Positions 38,010 to 47,982 of a stretch of 64,000 nucleotides of DNA are shown one piece after another. The position numbers were made by a program, and so were the translations under genes. The DNA comes from Gaiellales bacterium (GTDB taxonomy: Bacteria; Actinomycetota; Thermoleophilia; Gaiellales; JAICJC01). The stretch spans positions 1 to 64,000 of the forward strand of contig DASWRM010000079.1 of assembly GCA_036403155.1 (NCBI GenBank), given 5' to 3'. Under the pieces are notes generated by a model. That model was not told the DNA's origin. It saw only the letters and a program-made list of their open reading frames with translations, and ran no database searches. Numbering within the stretch: position 1 is the stretch's first letter; every line of letters begins with the position of its first letter.

Positions 38010-39968
38010 TTGGCCACAGAGACTCCGTCACAACCAGCCTCAACCAGCAGCGGCTCCAACGGCGGGCCCCCTCGGCGCCCTCCCATCACGGTCTACGACA
38101 CGCGGAACGCGAAGCGCCGCCGCCCGCGCTGGGCCCGCGTCATGCTCTGGACAGCCGGCTCGCTGCTGGCGGTCGTGCTCGTGATCGCCGCGGTGGTCGG
38201 CTGGTGGGTGCACGGCCTGGTCGACCGGGTCGGGCACATCAGCGACGCGGTGCGCGGCGCTCAGTCGTCGCTGCAGACCCTGCCGACCTCCGACCAACCC
38301 GTGACGGCGCTCGTGATCGGGTCGGATTTCCGCGCGAGCGACGGTGCGGCGGCCAAGAACGACTCCCGCTCGGACACGCTGATGCTGGTGCGGCTCGACG
38401 CGCAGACGAAGTACATCTCGCTGCTGTCGCTCCCGCGTGACCTGCACGTGACGATCCCCGCGCACAACGGGGTGCCCGCCACGACCGACAAGATCAACGC
38501 CGCCTACTCCGACGGCGGCTACAAGCTCGCCCTCAAGACGGTCGAGCTCGCGACCGGCGTCAAGCCGAACTACCTGGTGACGGTCGACTTCAAGGGCTTC
38601 AGGGAGCTGGTCAACGAGTTCCACGGCGTGTACGTCCCCGTCGACGAGCGCTACTACCACGTCAACCAGCCCGGCTACGAGCAGTACTCGCAGATCAACA
38701 TCCTGCCCGGCTACCAGCTGCTGAACGGCCCGGACAGCCTTGCGTTCTCACGGTACCGGCACACGGACTCGGACTTCTATCGCAACGCCCGCCAGCAGAT
38801 CTTCCTGCACGCCTTCTCGCAGCGCGCCTCCGCGAAGCTGCATGGCATCGGTCTCGACCAGCTTTCCACGTTCAGGGACGTCGCCAACACCGTGGCCGAC
38901 AGCGTCCAGGTGACAGGCCCGAACGGCCCGCCCGGGGTTCAGACGATGATCCGGCTGGCGACGACCGCCTACGAGATCCGAAACCGCGTCGTCACGTCGC
39001 GCCTGAACGCGATCGTCGCGGGGGATGCCACCGACTCCTATGTCCTGCCGGCGACAGCGGCGGCGATGCGGCAGGCGGTGTTCCTGTTCAAGCATCCGGA
39101 GAGCACGGGCTCGCCCTCCAAGCAGCTGCCGTCGTCGGGCGGCGGCCCCCAGCAGCCGAAGTTCACGCCCAAGGTGACGCCCGCGAACGTGCCGATGGCG
39201 GTGGTCAACGGCAGCGGCGTGACCGGTGCGGCGGCCGGCGGAGGCAGGCTGCTGCAGGCGTGGGGGTACCCCGTGACCGTGTCGCCGCGGCCGGCGCCGA
39301 CGTTCGACTTCAACCAGAGCGCGGTCTACTACCGCAAGGCCGACAAGCAGGCGGCGCAGGACGTCGCGGAGATCCTGGGGAACGCCCAGGCGCTCCCGAT
39401 CACGAGCGTGTACACGAGCTACGCGAGCCGGGGGCTGGTCGTGGTGCTGGGCAAGCACTTCGACGGGCAGCTGGCGCACGCGGCCCCGCACTCGGGCACG
39501 CCCGGCGGCCTCCCCTCCGACATGACGCGTGACCCGGCCGCGCTGCGCGGGTACTTCCAGCAGGCGAACAGGCCGGCGAGCTTCCGCGTGCTGTATCCGA
39601 CGGCGACGCAGAACCGGTCGGTGTTCCAGACCGCGTGGAACCCGAGCCAGCCTGTCCGCGTCTACACGCTCAAGGACGCCGGTGGGCACAACAACTCGCT
39701 CTACGCCTACTGGCAGTACGACGGGATCGCGGGCAGCTACTGGGGCATCGAGGAGACGCGGTTCACGGACGCGCCGATCCTGCAGAGCCCCGACCAGCGG
39801 CGGCACCTGGACGGGCGCACGTACCAGTTCTACTTCAACGGCGACCACATCCACATGGTCGCGTTCATCCAGAACGGCGTGGCGTACTGGGTGCAGAACA
39901 CGCTGCGTGACGACATGTCGAACGCCGACATGATCGCCATCGCGCGGTCGCTGAAGCCGCTCCGTTGA
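38010..39968 (+). CDS. LytR-CpsA-Psr family cell-wall polymer ligase with LytR_C domain
   Basis: Membrane enzyme that attaches lipid-linked glycopolymers to peptidoglycan; 652 residues. A Pro/Ser-rich cytoplasmic N-terminus, one membrane helix (about residues 47-70), then the LCP catalytic domain: VIGSDFRASDGAAAKNDSRS, TLMLVRLD, LSLPRDLHVTIP (pyrophosphate-binding Arg) and GPDSLAFSRYRHTDSD. A LytR_C domain follows (VVNGSGVTGAAAGGG..., about residues 395-480), then a further ~160-residue extracytoplasmic domain I do not recognise. The start is TTG 38010. It overlaps ugd by 4 bp, linking polymer attachment to UDP-sugar supply. Confidence 0.92.
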   Translation: MATETPSQPASTSSGSNGGPPRRPPITVYDTRNAKRRRPRWARVMLWTAGSLLAVVLVIAAVVGWWVHGLVDRVGHISDAVRGAQSSLQTLPTSDQPVTALVIGSDFRASDGAAAKNDSRSDTLMLVRLDAQTKYISLLSLPRDLHVTIPAHNGVPATTDKINAAYSDGGYKLALKTVELATGVKPNYLVTVDFKGFRELVNEFHGVYVPVDERYYHVNQPGYEQYSQINILPGYQLLNGPDSLAFSRYRHTDSDFYRNARQQIFLHAFSQRASAKLHGIGLDQLSTFRDVANTVADSVQVTGPNGPPGVQTMIRLATTAYEIRNRVVTSRLNAIVAGDATDSYVLPATAAAMRQAVFLFKHPESTGSPSKQLPSSGGGPQQPKFTPKVTPANVPMAVVNGSGVTGAAAGGGRLLQAWGYPVTVSPRPAPTFDFNQSAVYYRKADKQAAQDVAEILGNAQALPITSVYTSYASRGLVVVLGKHFDGQLAHAAPHSGTPGGLPSDMTRDPAALRGYFQQANRPASFRVLYPTATQNRSVFQTAWNPSQPVRVYTLKDAGGHNNSLYAYWQYDGIAGSYWGIEETRFTDAPILQSPDQRRHLDGRTYQFYFNGDHIHMVAFIQNGVAYWVQNTLRDDMSNADMIAIARSLKPLR

Positions 39969-41815
39969 CGGCTGTGGCAGACAGCGCGGTCGGCGTGATC
40001 GGCGTCGGCTACGTGGGCCTGGTCACGGCCACCTGCTTCGCCGATCTCGGCCACACCGTCGTCTGCCGCGACATCAACCCGCAGCGCGTCGCGGACCTGC
40101 GGGCGGGGAGGGTGCCGATCTACGAGCCCGGGGTCGACCGCCTGCTCGACCGCAATCGCGACCGGCTGACGTTCACCGAGGACATGGCGGAGCTGTTCGA
40201 GCGGTGCCGTACCGTCTTCGTGTGCGTCGACACGCCGCCGATGCACTCGGGAGACGCCGACCTGTCGCGGGTGAGCCGGGTGATCGACGAGCTTCCGGCC
40301 GGCGGCGACCGGTTCGTGCTGGTCATGAAGAGCACCGTGCCGGTCGGCACCGCCGACAAGGTTCGCGCAGAGCTGGACGCGCGCGGTCTCGGCCACATCG
40401 GCTACGTCTCGAATCCCGAGTTCCTTCGCGAGGGCCGGGCGATCGGCGACTTCATGGAGCCCGACCGGATCGTGATCGGCGCCTTCGCCGACGCCGACGC
40501 CGACGCCGTCGAAGCGCTGTACGCGGACCTCGACGCCGCCATCGTGCGCACGGACCCTGCCAGCGCCGAGATGATCAAGTACGCGTCCAACGCCTTCCTC
40601 GCGACGAAGATCTCGTTCATCAACGAGATCGCGAACGTGTGCGAGGAGGTCGGGGCCGACGTCTCGGTGGTCGCGCACGCCATGGGGCTGGACGAGCGCA
40701 TCGGCGCGCACTTCCTGCGCCCGGGGATCGGGTACGGTGGCAGCTGTCTGGCCGGCGCCGAGCTGGTCACCGTGCGGCATCCCGGCGCGGTCGAGGACGT
40801 CTCGCTCGCCGACCTGCACCGCCGTCTGGGCGGTGGCGCGTTGATCCACCCGACGGACCTCGAGGTGCTGTCGTGGCGTGTCGGCGAGGAAGCGCCCGAG
40901 TTCCTTCCCGTCGCAGCGATGACCGCGCGGACGTACGAGGGCGATGCCGTGCGAGTCCACCTGGCAGACGGCGCGGCGGTCACGGCGACCGCCGACCACC
41001 CGTTCGTCGTGCTCGACGGCCGGCCGGTGGTGGTCGCGGCCGAGGAGCTGGCCGCAGGACGGCTGCTGCCGCGGGTCGTCACGGCCGGCATGCCGCCGAT
41101 CAACCCGCTCCCCGGGATCACCGGCGGCCGTGTGGTCGCGCCCGAGCCGCTCGTGCAGCGCGTGACCTGGGTGCCTGCGATGAAGGTCGACCGCCGCGCG
41201 TTTGCCGGAATGGTGTACTCGCTCGAGGTGCCCGACTCGGGGACGTTCGTGACGACCGGCGGCACCGTGGTGCACAACTGCTTCCCCAAGGACGTCCAGG
41301 CGCTCAAGCAGCTGGCCGGGAACTCCGGATACCACTTCCAGCTGTTGACCTCGGTGATCGAGGTCAACGAGCTGCAGAAGCGGCGGCTCGTGGGCAAGCT
41401 CGAGCGGCACCTCGGCCCGCTGCGCGGCCGGCGCATCGCGATGCTCGGCCTCGCGTTCAAGGCGAACACCGACGACATGCGGGAGGCATCGAGCCTCGTG
41501 CTCTCGGCGCGGCTGCTCGCCGAGGGCGCGCGGGTGATCGCGTATGACCCGGTGGCCATGCAGGCGGCCGGAGACCTGCTGGGCGAGAACGTCGAGCTGG
41601 CGGACTCGATGATCGCGGCGGTGAAGGGCGCCGACGCCGCGGTGATCGTGACGGAGTGGGGCGAGTTCCGGTCGCTCGCCTCGCCGGCGGTGCGCGAGGC
41701 GATGGCGACGCCGCTGATCGTGGACGGGCGCAACCTGCTCGATCCCGACCAGGCGCGTGCCGCCGGGTTCCTCTACGAGTCCGTCGGGCGGCCGAGCGTG
41801 GAGCCCCTGGGGTGA
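39965..41815 (+). CDS. ugd: UDP-glucose 6-dehydrogenase precursor containing an intein
   Basis: Oxidises UDP-glucose twice to UDP-glucuronate using NAD+. The 616-residue precursor contains a 178-residue intein (residues 261-438); removing it leaves 438 residues, the normal family length, and restores the catalytic motif GGS-C-FPKD. N-extein: NAD motif VGVIGVGYVGLVTA, VDTPP, STVPVGT, PEFLREG and KYASNAFLATKISFINE. C-extein: the nucleophile Cys439, FPKDVQALKQ, and the C-terminal UDP-binding domain with LAFKANTDDMREA. The start is TTG 39965 (4-bp overlap with the LCP gene); the end overlaps the next gene by 4 bp (GTGA). The enzyme should be inactive until splicing. Confidence 0.96.
   Translation: MTAVADSAVGVIGVGYVGLVTATCFADLGHTVVCRDINPQRVADLRAGRVPIYEPGVDRLLDRNRDRLTFTEDMAELFERCRTVFVCVDTPPMHSGDADLSRVSRVIDELPAGGDRFVLVMKSTVPVGTADKVRAELDARGLGHIGYVSNPEFLREGRAIGDFMEPDRIVIGAFADADADAVEALYADLDAAIVRTDPASAEMIKYASNAFLATKISFINEIANVCEEVGADVSVVAHAMGLDERIGAHFLRPGIGYGGSCLAGAELVTVRHPGAVEDVSLADLHRRLGGGALIHPTDLEVLSWRVGEEAPEFLPVAAMTARTYEGDAVRVHLADGAAVTATADHPFVVLDGRPVVVAAEELAAGRLLPRVVTAGMPPINPLPGITGGRVVAPEPLVQRVTWVPAMKVDRRAFAGMVYSLEVPDSGTFVTTGGTVVHNCFPKDVQALKQLAGNSGYHFQLLTSVIEVNELQKRRLVGKLERHLGPLRGRRIAMLGLAFKANTDDMREASSLVLSARLLAEGARVIAYDPVAMQAAGDLLGENVELADSMIAAVKGADAAVIVTEWGEFRSLASPAVREAMATPLIVDGRNLLDPDQARAAGFLYESVGRPSVEPLG
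40745..41278 (+). other. Mini-intein inserted before the catalytic Cys of UDP-glucose dehydrogenase
   Basis: A 178-residue Hint-type splicing element. Block A starts at Cys1 (CLAGAELVTV). Block B contains TxxH as TADHPFVV (Thr82, His85). Block F is MVYSLEVPDSGTFVTTGG, and block G is TVVHN followed by Cys+1 (precursor residue 439). All four splicing nucleophiles/assisting residues (Cys1, His85, His177-Asn178, Cys+1) are present. Blocks A and B are about 70 residues apart and no LAGLIDADG or HNH endonuclease is present, so it cannot home by itself. Block F lacks the usual Asp and His (Ser159 and Gly166 instead). Base composition matches the host, suggesting long residence. Confidence 0.95.
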
Positions 41816-42681
41816 TCGCGGTGCTGCTCGTCGGCGGGGCGGGCACGCGCCTGCGCCCGCTCACCGAGTGGCTGCCCAAGCCGATGCTGCCGATCGCGAA
41901 CCGGCCGTTTCTCGAGCACCAGATCGAGCATCTCCGAGAGCACGGCATCGAGGACGTGGTCCTGTCGTGCGGGTACCTGCCCGACCCCATCCGCGATCAC
42001 TTCGGCGACCGCCTGCGGTACGCGATCGAGCCTGAGCCCCTGGGCACCGGCGGTGCCATCCGGTTCTCGGCGGAGGGCATCGGTGAGACGTTCCTGGTCT
42101 GCAATGGCGACGTGCTGACCGACCTGGACGTGGGCGCGCTGATCGCACAGCACCGGGCGCGGGGCGCAGCGGCGACGATCGCGCTGCACCGCGTCGCCGA
42201 TCCCAGCGCGTACGGCCTGGTTCGAACCGAGGGGGACGGGCGGGTGACCGCGTTCGTCGAGAAGCCGGCGCCGGGCGAGGCCGACACCGACACGATCAAC
42301 GCCGGCACCTACGTGTTCGAGCCGGCGGTGCTCGACCTGATCGAGCCGGGCCGCGCGGTGTCGGTCGAGCGCGAGGTGTTCCCGCGCCTGATCGGGCGCG
42401 GTCTGTACGCGCGGGCGGACGTCGGGCGGTGGCGCGACATCGGCACGCCGGAGAGCTACCTGGCCGCGAACCTCGAGCGGATGCCCGAGGGGGGGCTGAT
42501 CGATCCGGCCGCTTCCGTCGATCCGGCGGCGAACGTGGCAGAATCGGTGGTGGGGGCGGCGGCGCGCATCGGCGCCGGCGCGCGGATCCACCGGTCGGTG
42601 GTGCTGCCCGGCGCGCGCGTCCCGGATGGTGCGGAGTTCGAGCACGCGGTGGTCGGCCGGGACGGGAGGGCGGTGTGGTAG
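41812..42681 (+). CDS. Sugar nucleotidyltransferase (mannose-1-P guanylyltransferase-like)
   Basis: A 289-residue NDP-sugar pyrophosphorylase. N-terminal LLVGGAGTRLRPLTEWLPKPMLPI is the nucleotide-binding signature and Lys (LPKPM) contacts phosphate. VCNGDVLTDLD carries the metal Asp, FVEKPAP the second Lys, and NAGTYVFEP completes the fold. A short left-handed beta-helix tail follows (DPAASVDPAANVAESVV...). GDP-mannose or dTDP/UDP-glucose synthesis are both possible. GTG 41812 overlaps ugd by 4 bp, so it belongs to the envelope operon. Confidence 0.9.
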   Translation: MIAVLLVGGAGTRLRPLTEWLPKPMLPIANRPFLEHQIEHLREHGIEDVVLSCGYLPDPIRDHFGDRLRYAIEPEPLGTGGAIRFSAEGIGETFLVCNGDVLTDLDVGALIAQHRARGAAATIALHRVADPSAYGLVRTEGDGRVTAFVEKPAPGEADTDTINAGTYVFEPAVLDLIEPGRAVSVEREVFPRLIGRGLYARADVGRWRDIGTPESYLAANLERMPEGGLIDPAASVDPAANVAESVVGAAARIGAGARIHRSVVLPGARVPDGAEFEHAVVGRDGRAVW

Positions 42682-43652
42682 ACGGCGAGGGGATGCTGGA
42701 GGCGATCGACGGCATGGCCGACCATCTGGTGGTCGGCGAGCAGATCGGCCTCGAGGCGGGCGCGCGCGTCCCGCAGCCGACCGCGGTGGTGATCGCGGGC
42801 ATGGGCGGCTCGGCCATGAGCGGCGAGCTGCTGCGGGCGCTGGTGGTGGGCGACGCCCCGGTGCCGGTCACCCGCGTGCGCGGCTTCGCGATCCCCAAGT
42901 GGGCCGGCCGGGGCACCCTCGTGGTGTGCTCGAGCTACTCCGGTGACACGGTCGAGACGCTCGCGTGCGCCGAGCAGGCGTGGCGCCAGGGCGCCACCCT
43001 CTTGTGCGTCGGGATGGGCGGGGAACTGGGCGAGCGCGCGGCGGCGTGGGGCGTCCCGTTCGCACAGGTTCCGGGCGGGCTGTATCCGCGGGCCGCGCTC
43101 GGGTACCTGTTCGGCGCGATGGCGGGCGCGTTCGAGGCGTGCGGCCTGGCGCGCCGCGGCGTCGCACGCGAGTGCGCGGCGGGGGTGGCTGCCGTCGACC
43201 GTGAGGCCGCGGCCGATCTGGGCCGGCGCCTGGTCGGCACGGTGCCGCTGATCTACGGCGCGGGGCCGCTGGCGGCGGTGGCGTACCGGTGGAAGACCCA
43301 GCTCAACGAGAACGCCAAGATGCACGCGTTCAGCCACGCCTTCCCCGAGCTCGACCACAACGAGATCGAGGGCTGGGACGGCGCGCGCGACGGGCGGTTC
43401 TCCGCGGTGCTGCTGCGCGACAGCAGCGAGGGGGCGGCCGTCGCGCGGCTGATCGACGTCACCGGCGACCTGATCGAGCCGGACGCGGAGCTGGTCGAGC
43501 ACGTCCACGGACGCGGCGAGACGACCGCGGCGCGGGCGTTCTCGATGGTGGCCCAGGGCGATTGGGTGAGCTACCACGCCGCCGTGGAGCGGGGGGTCGA
43601 CCCGTCGCCCGTGACGCGGATCCTGGCGCTGAAGCAGCGCCTCGACGGCTGA
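42675..43652 (+). CDS. SIS-domain phosphoglucose/phosphomannose isomerase
   Basis: Isomerises glucose-6-P or mannose-6-P with fructose-6-P; 325 residues, the bifunctional PGI/PMI type found in archaea and actinobacteria. VIAGMGGSAMSGEL and VCSSYSGDTVET are SIS sugar-phosphate sites, and NENAKMHAFSHAFPELDHNE carries the catalytic Glu/His. GTG 42675 gives a 7-bp overlap with the preceding gene; ATG 42693 is an alternative. With the nucleotidyltransferase it could supply a mannose nucleotide for surface glycans. Confidence 0.9.
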   Translation: MVDGEGMLEAIDGMADHLVVGEQIGLEAGARVPQPTAVVIAGMGGSAMSGELLRALVVGDAPVPVTRVRGFAIPKWAGRGTLVVCSSYSGDTVETLACAEQAWRQGATLLCVGMGGELGERAAAWGVPFAQVPGGLYPRAALGYLFGAMAGAFEACGLARRGVARECAAGVAAVDREAAADLGRRLVGTVPLIYGAGPLAAVAYRWKTQLNENAKMHAFSHAFPELDHNEIEGWDGARDGRFSAVLLRDSSEGAAVARLIDVTGDLIEPDAELVEHVHGRGETTAARAFSMVAQGDWVSYHAAVERGVDPSPVTRILALKQRLDG

Positions 43653-43665
43653 CCGCGAGCCGTGA

Positions 43666-45051
<1,386 letters not shown>

Positions 45052-45094
45052 CAGCCCGGTCTCGGCGCAGCCCGCTGCCGACGGTGGCTCGCGG

Positions 45095-46069
45095 CTGGCG
45101 CCCGACGCGATCGCGCGCCTCGAGGGCGGTGAGCTCGTGCTGCTCGACCAGACGCAGCTTCCGTCCCGCCGGGTCGAGCGGCGCTATGCGGACTGGCGCG
45201 ACGTGGTCGAGGCCATCCGCGCGATGGTCGTTCGCGGCGCGCCGGCGATCGGTGTCGCCGCCGCCTACAGCGCGGCCGTCGCGGCGCGCAGAGGGCGGAC
45301 GGAGTTCGACGAGGCGCTCGACGGGCTTGCGGCCGCGCGCCCCACGGCCGTGAACCTCGCCTGGGCGCTCGCCCGCATGCGGGACGCCGCCGCGGGCGTG
45401 CCCGACGAGCAGCTCGCGACCGTGGCCGAGGATGCCGCCCGCCGGCTGCACGCGGACGAGGTGGAGCGCTGCCGAGCGATCGGCGAGCACGGCGCAGGGC
45501 TGATCCCGCGGGCGGCCCGCGTGCTGACCCACTGCAACGCCGGCGCTCTCGCGACCGGGGGCTATGGCACGGCGCTCGGCGTGATCCGCAGCGCCCACCG
45601 TCGCGATCCCGGCGTCAGCGTCTGGGTCGACGAGACCCGCCCGCTGCTCCAGGGCGCCCGCCTGACCGCCTGGGAGCTCGCGCAGGACGGCATCCCCGCG
45701 ACCCTCCTGACCGACTCGATGGCCGGGTGGCTGATGGCGCAGGGACAGGTCGACGCGGTCGTCGTCGGAGCCGACCGGATCGCGGCGAATGGCGACGCCG
45801 CCAACAAGATCGGCACCTATACGCTCGCCGTCCTGGCCCGGGCGCACGGCGTGCCGTTCGTCGTCGCCGCGCCCACATCGACGATCGACCCGGCCGCCGC
45901 GACGGGCGCCGACATCCCGATCGAGCAGCGCGACCCGGCCGAGGTGATCGGCGAGGCCGGAGCGGGTATCGGTGCGTACAACCCCGCGTTCGACGTGACG
46001 CCCGCCGATCACATCACGGCGATCGTCACCGAGCAGGGCGTACACCGCCCGCCCTTCCGGTTTGGCTGA
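45095..46069 (+). CDS. mtnA: S-methyl-5-thioribose-1-phosphate isomerase
   Basis: Methionine salvage: converts MTR-1-P to MTRu-1-P. LLDQTQLPSRRVERRYADW, MVVRGAPAIGVAAAY, LTHCNAGALATGGYGTALG (active-site Cys), VDETRPLLQGARLTAWEL and VVVGADRIAANGDAANKIGTY (catalytic Asp) are all present. The start is unclear: the family needs about 10-18 residues before LLDQ, yet no ATG, GTG or TTG lies in frame between the ahcY stop and GTG 45137. CTG 45095 gives the expected length (324 residues) and is listed; GTG 45137 would begin inside the conserved strand. The next gene overlaps its end. Confidence 0.9.
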   Translation: MAPDAIARLEGGELVLLDQTQLPSRRVERRYADWRDVVEAIRAMVVRGAPAIGVAAAYSAAVAARRGRTEFDEALDGLAAARPTAVNLAWALARMRDAAAGVPDEQLATVAEDAARRLHADEVERCRAIGEHGAGLIPRAARVLTHCNAGALATGGYGTALGVIRSAHRRDPGVSVWVDETRPLLQGARLTAWELAQDGIPATLLTDSMAGWLMAQGQVDAVVVGADRIAANGDAANKIGTYTLAVLARAHGVPFVVAAPTSTIDPAAATGADIPIEQRDPAEVIGEAGAGIGAYNPAFDVTPADHITAIVTEQGVHRPPFRFG

Positions 46070-47207
46070 GACGACTCTCGACGACGACCTCGCACGGCTC
46101 GACCCCGCCCTCCGTGACCGGCTGCGGTCGCAGGGCGTGGACGAGGCTCGGCTGAAGAGCTGGGCCGAGCGGCTGCTCGACGCGGGGCCGGCCGCGAACC
46201 ACGTCACGGGCACCGTCACCGGGCCCGAGCCGGGCGACATCGGCCGGCTGCCGGCGACAGGATCCGACGAGCATGCCCGCCTCGAGCGGCTCGGGCTCGA
46301 CGCGCTCGCACGCGGCGAGCTGGCGATGGTCGTGCTGGCGGGCGGAATGGCGACGCGGATGGGCGGCGTCGTCAAGGCGCTGGTCGAGGCGCTCCCGGGC
46401 GTCACGTTCCTCGACGCCCGTCTCGCCGAGCGTGAGCACTGGCAGACGCTCTCGGGGGCACCGCTTCCCATGTGGCTGATGACCAGCGATGCCACGGACG
46501 AGCCGATCCGCGAGGCGCTGGGAGACCGGCTGGACGGCGAGCTGCTCGCCACCTTCCGGCAGGGTGCCTCGCTGCGGCTCACCCCCGAGGGAGGCCTGTT
46601 GATCGGGGACGACGGCGTGCCCAGCGTGCACGCGACGGGGCACGGCGACCTTCCCGACGCGCTCCGCGCGAGCGGCCTGCTCGACCGGTTCATCGAGCGC
46701 GGCGGCCGCCACCTCTGGATCATGAACCTCGACAACCTCGGCGCCGCCGTCGATCCCGTGCTGCTCGGCTGGCACATCGACCACGGGGCGCCGCTCACGG
46801 GCGAGGTGGTCGAGAAGGCGGGCGATGTCGGCGGCATCCCGGCGCGGCTCGACGGACGCCCCGTGGTGCTCGAGGGGTTCCGGCTGCCGGACGGGTTCGA
46901 CGAGGACGCCGTTCCGTACTTCAACACGAACACGTTCATCGTCGATGCGGCGGCGCTGCCCGCGCTCGACGCCCCATGGTCGTGGTTCCGGGTCGAGAAG
47001 ACGGTCGACGGCAGGCCGGCGATCCAGTTCGAGCGGCTGGTCGGCGAGCTGACGTCGTTGCTGGACAGCCGGTTCGTGCTCGTGCCCCGCGAGGGGGCCG
47101 CCTCCCGGTTCCTGCCGGCGAAGAGCTGGGACGAGCTCGAGCGCAGCCGCGGCCAGATCGCCGCGCGGCTGGAGCCGTTTCTGGCACAGGACCGCGGCGG
47201 GCCGTGA
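46062..47207 (+). CDS. UTP-glucose-1-phosphate uridylyltransferase, eukaryote-like UDPGP family
   Basis: A 381-residue nucleotidyltransferase of the UDPGP fold (the UGP2/UAP family, not GalU). The nucleotide loop is VVLAGGMATRMGGVVKAL (about residues 89-106), with the variant GGMATRMGG where UAPs have GGxGTRLG. LWIMNLDNLGAAVDPV contains the metal site, and PYFNTNTFIVDA with FRVEKTVDG complete the fold. UDP-glucose made here would be the substrate of the intein-containing dehydrogenase 4 kb upstream; this link is inference. TTG 46062 overlaps the mtnA stop by 8 bp. Confidence 0.82.
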   Translation: MAETTLDDDLARLDPALRDRLRSQGVDEARLKSWAERLLDAGPAANHVTGTVTGPEPGDIGRLPATGSDEHARLERLGLDALARGELAMVVLAGGMATRMGGVVKALVEALPGVTFLDARLAEREHWQTLSGAPLPMWLMTSDATDEPIREALGDRLDGELLATFRQGASLRLTPEGGLLIGDDGVPSVHATGHGDLPDALRASGLLDRFIERGGRHLWIMNLDNLGAAVDPVLLGWHIDHGAPLTGEVVEKAGDVGGIPARLDGRPVVLEGFRLPDGFDEDAVPYFNTNTFIVDAAALPALDAPWSWFRVEKTVDGRPAIQFERLVGELTSLLDSRFVLVPREGAASRFLPAKSWDELERSRGQIAARLEPFLAQDRGGP

Positions 47208-47242
47208 CCCGCCCGCGCGCCGCCCGCCCGTAGGGTCGGCCG

Positions 47243-47911
47243 GTGCGCCCGCTCCTCGACCTCCTGACGCCCCCGCGATGCGCGATCTGCCGTGACTCCG
47301 GCCCGTTGCTGTGCCTCGGGTGCCTCGCGTCGCTCCCGCTCCTGGACGGCCCCGTCTGCGCCCGCTGCGGCGCGCCGGCAACGCGTCCGGTCGACGACTG
47401 CGCGGCCTGCCGCGGACGCCGGCTGGGCTTCGAGTCGGCGGCCGCAGCCGTGCACTACGACGGGCCGGGCCGGGCGCTCGTGCACGCCCTGAAGGACGGC
47501 GGCCTGCGCGCGCTGGCCGAGCCGGCCGCGGGGCTGATCGCCCTCGTGATTCCGCCTCCGCATGCCGACGTCGTCACGTGGGTGCCGGCGGACCCGGTGC
47601 GCCAGGCGCTGCGCGGATACCACCCGCCGCAGCTCGTGGCCGAGCAGCTCGCGGGGCGGTGGGCCATCCCCGCGCGTCCGCTGCTTTGCGGCCCGCTGTG
47701 GCGCCGCCCACAGCGTGGGCTGACCAGGCGGCGGCGCAGGTCGAATGTCCGCACGGCCTTCACCGGCAGCCCCGGGAGGCACGGCACGGTGCTCCTGGTC
47801 GACGACGTGCACACCACCGGCGCGACGCTCTCGGCGGCCTCCCGGGCGCTGCGGCGGGCGGGCGCCGAGCGCGTCGTCGCCGTCACCCTCGCCCGCGCCG
47901 ACGATGTGTAG
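47243..47911 (+). CDS. ComF family phosphoribosyltransferase-like protein
   Basis: A 222-residue ComF homologue: an N-terminal zinc ribbon with CAICRDSGPLLCLGC and CARCGAPATRPVDDCAACRG (four CxxC-type pairs), then a type I PRTase domain with the PRPP loop VLLVDDVHTTGATLSA (about residues 183-198). In naturally competent bacteria ComF helps DNA uptake; other roles are undefined. GTG 47243 is 6 nt after TAGGGT (47231-47236), so probably leaderless. Location before hpf and secA is common in Actinobacteria. Confidence 0.92.
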   Translation: MRPLLDLLTPPRCAICRDSGPLLCLGCLASLPLLDGPVCARCGAPATRPVDDCAACRGRRLGFESAAAAVHYDGPGRALVHALKDGGLRALAEPAAGLIALVIPPPHADVVTWVPADPVRQALRGYHPPQLVAEQLAGRWAIPARPLLCGPLWRRPQRGLTRRRRRSNVRTAFTGSPGRHGTVLLVDDVHTTGATLSAASRALRRAGAERVVAVTLARADDV

Positions 47912-47982
47912 ACCGGGTGGGTCCACGGCGGCCCCGTGGCGGGTAGGCTGTCTCCCAGACCACGAGCGGGAGGAGCCACGCC

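Noticed and set aside
40745-41278. Extra domain, frameshift or misassembly in UDP-glucose dehydrogenase
   Set aside because: The insertion is in frame, exactly between Ser and Cys of the active-site motif, and carries ordered Hint splicing blocks; a domain there would destroy the enzyme.
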